Shown here: positions 59,168-64,000 of the stretch, piece after piece
Layout of the letters: each line of letters opens with the position of its first letter
How positions within the stretch are numbered: the first letter of the stretch is position 1
Translations under genes and position numbers: made by a program
From: Streptomyces sp. NBC_01232
GTDB lineage: Bacteria > Actinomycetota > Actinomycetes > Streptomycetales > Streptomycetaceae
Assembly: GCF_035989885.1 (NCBI RefSeq)
Contig: NZ_CP108518.1
Location: forward strand, 682,001-746,000
Length of the DNA: 64,000 nt
Direction: 5' to 3'
The notes under the pieces: generated by a model
Told to the model about the DNA's origin: nothing
The model's database searches: none
What the model saw: the letters and a program-made list of their open reading frames with translations, nothing else

Positions 59168-59890
59168 CACCCGCAGCCCACCGCGCAGCCGGTTTGCGCC
59201 TCTTGTGACCACACGCGGGACAACCGCCCTCTCAAGAACGGCCCGACGACGGTCAGGTGTGCGATGTCTTCGAGAGCGGAGGGTCGCCCTCTCAACAGCA
59301 CACCGATCGAGCGCCGCAGGAACCGACGCGCGACAACGGGCGAGGGGCGCGATCGTGCCACAGATCGCACCGCCCGCAGCGCTGCCCCCGTGCCGCGCTC
59401 AGGCGGTCCGGCGGTTGCCCCGGTCGTCGCAGGGCAGCTCGGAAGCCGGGTGGTTCGCCGCGAAGTCCCGGGTGGCCTGCCGTTCCGCCTCGCTGATCGC
59501 CACCGGTTCGACGTTGATGATGCCGCCGAAGGGACGGTCGACGTCCCGGATGATGCATCTCGCCCCCGTACGGGGGACACGCTTGCGCCAGCGGGAGCAC
59601 CCCTGCGCGGCCCCGGAACCGCCGAGGGCTCTCAGTTCCCCAACGGCTTGCTCGACCAGCCTGCCGGCATCGCCCCTCCGCGCCTCTCCCCCACAAGCTC
59701 CGGGAGGACGGAGGAGGACCGCAGGGCAACGAGACAGCCCGCGCATCGCCACCAACGTCTGCCTGGACGCCCTTGCTTCGGGCAAGCGGCGGGCTCTGCC
59801 GACGGGAGGCGCCGCAACCCGGCCAGCCCGATCGGCCTGTCGACGATGCGCGAGGATACGGGTCAGCCCCAGTAGAGAGCGAGACCAGGC
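59168..59890. other. 723-bp gap upstream of the DUF5959 gene
   Basis: It contains the NACHT promoter region, with two direct repeats of GCCCTCTCAA (59227 and 59290), a minus-strand coding-like relic at 59399-59560, and about 330 bases (59560-59890) in which I see no gene. Confidence 0.5.
59399..59560 (-). pseudogene. Short coding-like frame, possible C-terminal relic
   Basis: The minus strand reads CIIRDVDRPFGGIINVEPVA, then ISEAERQATRDFAANHPASE, ending LPCDDRGNRRTA. Third positions are almost all G or C and the composition is normal for a globular protein. No in-frame ATG precedes it; a GTG inside would give under 35 residues. It may be a truncated gene or a very small protein. Family not recognised. 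Confidence 0.35.
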
Positions 59891-60361
59891 GTGACTGAAC
59901 CATCCCCCGTGAACCTGATCGATCTGAGCGACGCGGACGGCAACCGCTGCATCGTCCGCGTGACGGGCCGCTATCAGCCCGGAGTGCCGACGGGGCATGA
60001 CATTCTGCAAGCCGATGTCCTGGTCTCCGCGAGCTTCGTCGATGCCAGACTTGAGCTCTACATACTCCAGCAGGACCTCGACGACTGGCGGAACGACCTG
60101 ATCGAGCTCGCACCGGGCGGGGGCGCAACCATCGGGGGCGACCGCGGGCTGAGTCTCGACTTCTTCATGTTCGATCACCGCACGTTGTCGTTGTCGCTCC
60201 GGGACCCCGACCGCATGACTGTCGCACTGGCGATCGCACCGGAAGAGGGCTGGATCGATGACCACCATCGACGACTTGACCAGGTTCGAGCGACGTGGCC
60301 CAGCGAAGTCGTGATGACCGCTACCGGGACCTACGCATGGAGGTCCGGCCGCAGGGACTGA
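59891..60361 (+). CDS. DUF5959-family protein
   Basis: 156 residues. NLIDLSDADGNRCIVRVTGR, then GHDILQADVLVSASFVDARL and LDDWRNDLIEL follow the pattern of the DUF5959 family, common and often multicopy in streptomycetes. Function unknown. GTG 59891; ribosome site weak (GAGCGAGACC). It overlaps a doubtful minus-strand frame at its 3' end. Confidence 0.75.
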   Translation: MTEPSPVNLIDLSDADGNRCIVRVTGRYQPGVPTGHDILQADVLVSASFVDARLELYILQQDLDDWRNDLIELAPGGGATIGGDRGLSLDFFMFDHRTLSLSLRDPDRMTVALAIAPEEGWIDDHHRRLDQVRATWPSEVVMTATGTYAWRSGRRD

Positions 60362-60654
60362 GGACCCTCGACGCCACCACGGCCGCACCCGCGTTCCGGC
60401 CGACGGTCCGTGCCGGGACGGAACGCGATCTCGTGCGTGCACCCGCGCGGGTGCGGCAGGATCTCGTCCAGGATCACGGTGTGGAGGTTCGTCCAAGCGG
60501 GACCGGCGGGTGCGTCGACGAGCGAGGGGAGCCTATCCGGGTAAGCGGTCGGGCTGATGACTCCTGCCAGTCCGCCCGACGTCGCGTCGAGGTCGGCGTA
60601 CCGCCGCACCTGTCGTGCCTTCGTCCCCCACGCACCTCGGCGGGCCGCGGTCAT
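60331..60654 (-). CDS. Doubtful hypothetical ORF
   Basis: 107 residues if real. The middle (SGGLAGVISPTAYPDRLPSL, then WTNLHTVILDEILPHPRG) looks protein-like with fair G/C third positions, but both ends are Arg/Gly-rich and a GAGG directly abuts the ATG. It would fill the 346-base gap between the DUF5959 gene and the next gene. It could be a relic; no family recognised. Confidence 0.3.
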   Translation of the reverse strand: MTAARRGAWGTKARQVRRYADLDATSGGLAGVISPTAYPDRLPSLVDAPAGPAWTNLHTVILDEILPHPRGCTHEIAFRPGTDRRPERGCGRGGVEGPQSLRPDLHA

Positions 60655-60707
60655 CCTCACACGGCCCACCACCACGCGGCCCGGCCCACGCTCGCCCGCA
60701 TGCCCGC

Positions 60708-61127
60708 TCAGGTGCGGCGGGGTCCCGTGAGAGCGGCCTCGAGGGCCTCGCCCGTCATTTCGATGACGAGCACGTCGTCCCGCATGTCCGCAGGAAGGTG
60801 CGCATACTCCTCCGCCCGGCACACGACACCGGGCCCGGACGGGTTGATGACGACCGCGCCGAGCCGGGAGGCGAGTTCCGCGATGATGCCGAACACGGCG
60901 CCGGCCTGCGGGCGCTCCACGTAGATGCCGTACTCGTCGGCGAACACCTCGGCCTCGCTGCCGTCCGAGGCCCGGATCCAGAAGCCCAGCCAACCGTCCT
61001 CGCCCGTCGTGCGCCGCGGATCACCGATGTCATGCGGTTCCAGCACGGCACGTACCACCGCCGTGTCGGGCGGCACCGGCACCTCACCACCGTCGACGAA
61101 CTTGTAGATCATCGGGCTCCACCCCAC
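60708..61127 (-). CDS. Hypothetical protein
   Basis: 139 residues, soluble. MIYKFVDGGEVPVPPDTAVV, then GWLGFWIRASDGSEAEVFAD and GAVFGIIAELASRLGAVVIN suggest a mixed alpha/beta fold seen in small immunity-like or DUF proteins, but I cannot name the family. GTG 61127 has GAGGAGGA about six bases upstream; ATG 61112 is an alternative. Confidence 0.65.
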   Translation of the reverse strand: MGWSPMIYKFVDGGEVPVPPDTAVVRAVLEPHDIGDPRRTTGEDGWLGFWIRASDGSEAEVFADEYGIYVERPQAGAVFGIIAELASRLGAVVINPSGPGVVCRAEEYAHLPADMRDDVLVIEMTGEALEAALTGPRRT

Positions 61128-61270
61128 GACAGCTCCTCCTCGTCGGACGGGCCGGCTCCCGCTCCGGCCGGGCGCCGCCGCTCCCGCGCCCTCCCGGACG
61201 GCGGGCGTCGCCCACCGGCCTCCGATCGAGCCCGGCCGGTGGGCAACGTCAACAGGCGCCGGACGGGGCG

Positions 61271-62017
61271 TCAGGCGCGGCAGCGCAGCATCTCGAACGC
61301 CGGGTTGGCCCGGTAGTCCGCCCAGAACTCGTCACCGTAGGCAGCGATTCCGGCGGGCGACACCTCGGTCGGCACCCATGTGATCTCGCTGAACCCCGCC
61401 TTGGCCAGGCTGGTTTCGAACACCTCGCGGCGCGCGAGGCCGGAGGTGAACGATATCGGGGCGCCCTCCAGCAGCGCGGTGATCCTCACCCGGGGCCCGG
61501 TGCCGCTCTGTTCGCCCGTCAGCTCGGTGAGGAACCCGTACGGCCGCGGCGACGGCCCGGAAAAGTCGTAGTCCGGCGTCTGGTGGAGCATGTAGAGCTC
61601 ACCGCCGCTCTTCAGGCTGTCGTGCACCCTGCGGCACACCAACTCGAACTGGTCCACCGTCTCCGCATAGTTGAGCAGCATCACCGCGGTCGCCACGTCG
61701 AACCGCTCCCCCACCGGCGACAGGTCGGCCACATCACCGACCGCGTAGCGCACGTTCAGGGGCGCCGCCTGTTCGATGCCTTCCGCGGCGCGGATCATCT
61801 CGCCGGAGATGTCGACGCCGAACACGTCCGCAGCACCGCGCCGCTTCAGTTCACGGCTGTAGAAGCCGGTGCCGCAGGCCAGGTCGATCACGGTCTTGCC
61901 CGCGACGTCCCCGACCATGCCGAGGAAGCTGGGCGCTTCCACGTACCTGGCCAGCGGCAGAGCCTTGAAGCCCTCGAACGCCTCACCGATCTCGTCGTAC
62001 GTTTCCTGCGCGTTCAT
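61271..62017 (-). CDS. Class I SAM-dependent methyltransferase
   Basis: 248 residues. Motif I VIDLACGTGFYSRELKRRGA (about 42-61), then VFGVDISGEMI and the HQTPDYDFSG segment place it with small-molecule methyltransferases like those of toxic-metabolite or ubiquinone-type families. AYGDEFWADYRANPAFEMLR forms the C-terminus. ATG 62017 has GGAGGG seven bases upstream. Substrate unknown. Confidence 0.88.
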   Translation of the reverse strand: MNAQETYDEIGEAFEGFKALPLARYVEAPSFLGMVGDVAGKTVIDLACGTGFYSRELKRRGAADVFGVDISGEMIRAAEGIEQAAPLNVRYAVGDVADLSPVGERFDVATAVMLLNYAETVDQFELVCRRVHDSLKSGGELYMLHQTPDYDFSGPSPRPYGFLTELTGEQSGTGPRVRITALLEGAPISFTSGLARREVFETSLAKAGFSEITWVPTEVSPAGIAAYGDEFWADYRANPAFEMLRCRA

Positions 62018-62251
62018 GGTGAATCCCTCCCGTTGTGGTGTCCTCACCCCGGACACCCCGGCAGTCTCTCCACACCCGGCAGCAGGGCCGTACTGGCAGA
62101 TGGCACAAAGATCAGGCAGTCGGGTCGGCGTGCCGTCCCAGAGCGACCGGAGTCGAACGCCCCACTGTGCCACCGACATTGATGCCCGACGGCGGGCTGG
62201 TGCCGTATGGATCGCCCTGCTCCGGGGGACGTGGAGCTGCCGCTCGCGCCC

Positions 62252-62686
62252 TCAGTCCAGGCAGAACTCGTTCCCCTCCGGGTCGGCCATCACGATGATC
62301 CCCTCGTCCACGCCATCGGGCTCGAGTCGGTACAGCCGCTTCGCTCCCAGCCGCTCCAGCCTGGTGGCCTCCTCCTCCAGCGCGGCCATCCGCTCGTCCC
62401 CCTTGAGACCGGGCGCCGCCCGAACGTCCAGGTGCAGGCGGTTCTTCACCGTCTTGCCCTCCGGGACCTTCTGGAAGAACACGCGCGGCCCCTTGCCGTC
62501 CGGATCCGTGATGGCCGACCGGTCGTTGTGCCGTTCGGGCGGCACGCCCCACGCCGTCAGCGCAGCCGTCCAGTCGGGGAAACCCTCGGGCGGCGGCGGG
62601 ATGCGATAGCCCAGCGCCTGGGCCCAGAACGCCGCCAGCGCGCCCGGATCGGCGCAGTCGTACGTCACTTGGAATTCCTTGGCCAT
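62252..62686 (-). CDS. VOC-family protein (glyoxalase/bleomycin-resistance fold)
   Basis: 144 residues: FQVTYDCADPGALAAFWAQA opens the first beta-alpha-beta-beta-beta unit; NRLHLDVRAAP opens the second, which ends in MADPEGNEFCLD with the metal-binding Glu. Likely a metal enzyme or binding protein for a small molecule. ATG 62686 has GGAGG four bases upstream. Confidence 0.9.
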   Translation of the reverse strand: MAKEFQVTYDCADPGALAAFWAQALGYRIPPPPEGFPDWTAALTAWGVPPERHNDRSAITDPDGKGPRVFFQKVPEGKTVKNRLHLDVRAAPGLKGDERMAALEEEATRLERLGAKRLYRLEPDGVDEGIIVMADPEGNEFCLD

Positions 62687-62831
62687 GCCGCCTCCGACCG
62701 CTCGAAACCTGTTCATTTCCTCGTCCCGGTCGCTTCCCGGAGCGCACCGCCATCCTCGCACCGACCTCTGACAGGCCGCCCGCCGATATCGCCGTACTGC
62801 AAGGACCGGTTGCGCCGCACGGACACGCGGG

Positions 62832-63473
62832 TCACTCGCCGCCGCTCAGCGGCGAGGACCACGCGGGGTCGTGTCCCGCATGCCTCGTCAGGTGGGCCAG
62901 CAGGTGCTCCGCCGTCTGCAGGGCGGTCTCCTCCGGGGCTCCCACCGCGGCCAGGGCCGCGCCGAGCCGTGCCTGCGCCGCCGCCGGCAGGTCCATGTCG
63001 TCGAGAAGCGGAAGGAGGATCAGGAGGCGGGCGGCGGGATCCTCGACACCGTCGGCCTCGGCCACGGGCTCGGCCGTCGGCGCCCCCGCGGGCGCGGGGT
63101 CGTCGGCGATGTGGATCAGTTCGCTCCAGGTCAGGCCGGTCCCCCTGCCGGCGATCTGCTGGATGCCGCCCCGCCCCGGAGCGGTGAGGAGGCAGTCGAC
63201 GCCGTACTCGCCGATCAGGTTGCGGTAGACCACGGCAACGCCGGGACCGTCTGCCACGGGTATCCGGAACACCGGCCAGCGCTCGGGATCGAAGAGGACC
63301 TCGGACAGGGCATCGGCGTCGGCGCCATCCTCGCCGAACCGCTCCGGGGCCGGGCACTCGGGGCCCGCCGCCTCACCGCACACCCCCATCAGATGGTTCG
63401 ACCAGAAGCCGCGGCGGGTCACCATCGGCTCCCCCACCACCAGCGGGCCGCCTTCGTATCCATTGATCAGCAC
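62832..63473 (-). CDS. Hypothetical protein
   Basis: 213 residues, soluble, acidic. An N-terminal alpha/beta part (VLFDPERWPVFRIPVADGPG, then VAVVYRNLIGEYGVDCLLTA) resembles streptomycete hypotheticals and suggests a SUKH-like or immunity-type fold, but this is not firm. The C-terminal 70 residues are Ala/Leu-rich helices. GTG 63473 with a weak ribosome site. Confidence 0.6.
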   Translation of the reverse strand: MLINGYEGGPLVVGEPMVTRRGFWSNHLMGVCGEAAGPECPAPERFGEDGADADALSEVLFDPERWPVFRIPVADGPGVAVVYRNLIGEYGVDCLLTAPGRGGIQQIAGRGTGLTWSELIHIADDPAPAGAPTAEPVAEADGVEDPAARLLILLPLLDDMDLPAAAQARLGAALAAVGAPEETALQTAEHLLAHLTRHAGHDPAWSSPLSGGE

Positions 63474-63636
63474 CCCGCAAGCCTGTCACCCGCCACCGAC
63501 GGGCCCGCCGGCCGGTCCCGTACTACCGCGGAAGTACGTGCGGTGCCGCCGGCCGTACGACGACGTGGGGCGCGGCTCGGAGGGAGTCTCGGGGTGGGAC
63601 GAATCGGCGTCCGCACTCCCGAGGAGATGAAACGCG

Positions 63637-63912
63637 ATGGATACCTTCACCACTCTGGCCCACGACGGGCCCGGCCCCTGGATCCTGTTCCTTCCGCTGA
63701 TCTGGGCGGCGGTCGTCGTCTCTGTCATCACCGTGCTGCGCCGAACCGTGTGGCGCGGGCGCCGCGGGGCCGTCTCCCATGGTGAGCGGTCGCCGATCGC
63801 GATCCTCGGGAGGCGGTTCGCCGCCGGGGAGATCGACGAGGACGAGTACTGGCGGCGGCTGTCCGTCCTCGACGAGCAGTTCGGCCGGTCCCTCAAGGAC
63901 GGGGCTGCGTGA
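63637..63912 (+). CDS. SHOCT-domain membrane protein
   Basis: 91 residues: one membrane helix (about 14-34, PWILFLPLIWAAVVVSVITV), a basic loop, then the SHOCT domain AILGRRFAAGEIDEDEYWRR. Common in streptomycetes; function unknown. ATG 63637 has a GAGGAG site about 17 bases upstream and AAACG nearer. Its end overlaps the partial minus-strand gene. Confidence 0.88.
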   Translation: MDTFTTLAHDGPGPWILFLPLIWAAVVVSVITVLRRTVWRGRRGAVSHGERSPIAILGRRFAAGEIDEDEYWRRLSVLDEQFGRSLKDGAA

Positions 63913-64000
63913 CCCCGCCGCAGGCGGCCGCCAGGCGGGCCAGGGTCGTGCGCATCCCGGCACGGTTGACCGCGATGCGGCGATCCGGGGCGGTGCCGGC
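63893..64000 (-). CDS. Partial gene at the right edge (C-terminus only)
   Basis: 35 codons run in from the edge, reading RRIAVNRAGMRTTLARLAAA, then CGGVTQPRP and TGA at 63893-63895. High G/C third positions support coding. The rest lies outside the window, so no family can be given. It overlaps the SHOCT gene's end by 20 bases. Confidence 0.45.
   Translation of the reverse strand, partial: AGTAPDRRIAVNRAGMRTTLARLAAACGGVTQPRP

Noticed and set aside
62135..62185. tRNA-like T-arm (minus strand GTTCGACTCC with GGGGC before it)
   Set aside because: No acceptor stem, anticodon arm or D-arm can be folded around it, so it is not a tRNA gene or a clear attachment-site remnant.

Overview
The window is a stretch of high-GC actinomycete chromosome, almost certainly from Streptomyces or a close relative. 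Coding frames have strongly G/C-biased third positions, GTG starts and ATGA/GTGA/TGATG gene overlaps are common, and many encoded families are typical of streptomycetes (DUF2252, DUF5959, DUF6325, CU044_5270, SHOCT, Excalibur, HelR with a rifamycin-associated element). No rRNA, tRNA, CRISPR array, integrase, transposase or PKS/NRPS gene was seen. All family assignments come from reading the translated sequence; no database search was possible.

Layout. 0-5.2 kb: a MurG-like glycosyltransferase, an alpha/beta hydrolase, a coupled NTF2-like/NmrA-like pair diverging from a TetR regulator across a double palindromic operator, and a LysR regulator. 5.2-8.3 kb: an Orn/Lys/Arg-type decarboxylase and an amino-acid-binding lipoprotein, followed by decayed remains of an ABC ATPase and a SnoaL/DUF4440-like gene. 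8.4-19.1 kb: an ECF sigma factor with a CU044_5270 membrane protein, an arylamine N-acetyltransferase, cupin, SHOCT, DUF6325, GAP/Sap, YihY (with an apparent translated leader ORF) and DUF2252 genes, a DHA2 exporter and a membrane protein. 19.1-21.7 kb: helR, preceded by a textbook rifamycin-associated element.

21.9-33.1 kb is the most system-like part. Two copies of a membrane-anchored molybdopterin oxidoreductase plus a small membrane partner flank a GT87-like polyprenol-dependent glycosyltransferase. Next comes a coupled operon of a GT2 polyprenyl-phosphate-type glycosyltransferase, a DUF2064/TIGR04282 nucleotidyl/glycosyltransferase and a methyltransferase, then an OmpR/histidine-kinase pair and an NDP-sugar epimerase. 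An 18-bp sequence is nearly identical in the two divergent promoter regions (25.2 and 28.9 kb), suggesting one regulon. My inference is an envelope glycoconjugate locus tied to a surface redox enzyme.

33.1-53.3 kb holds cell-wall enzymes (class C serine hydrolase, L,D-transpeptidase), metabolic and stress genes (hydroxybutyrate dehydrogenase, HAD, GNAT, prolyl oligopeptidase, aldo/keto reductase, MBL hydrolase), transporters (AI-2E family, MFS), a second DUF2252 gene, a reductase fused to a CPCC cysteine-rich domain, and a NarL-type two-component pair.

53.3-64 kb looks accessory: relics (FG-GAP, HEAT), a HEAT-like protein, a WYL regulator diverging from a TIGR03086 protein, a membrane NACHT NTPase with a long glycine-rich transmembrane region, DUF5959, small hypotheticals, a methyltransferase, a VOC protein and a SHOCT protein. 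A gene is cut by the right edge.
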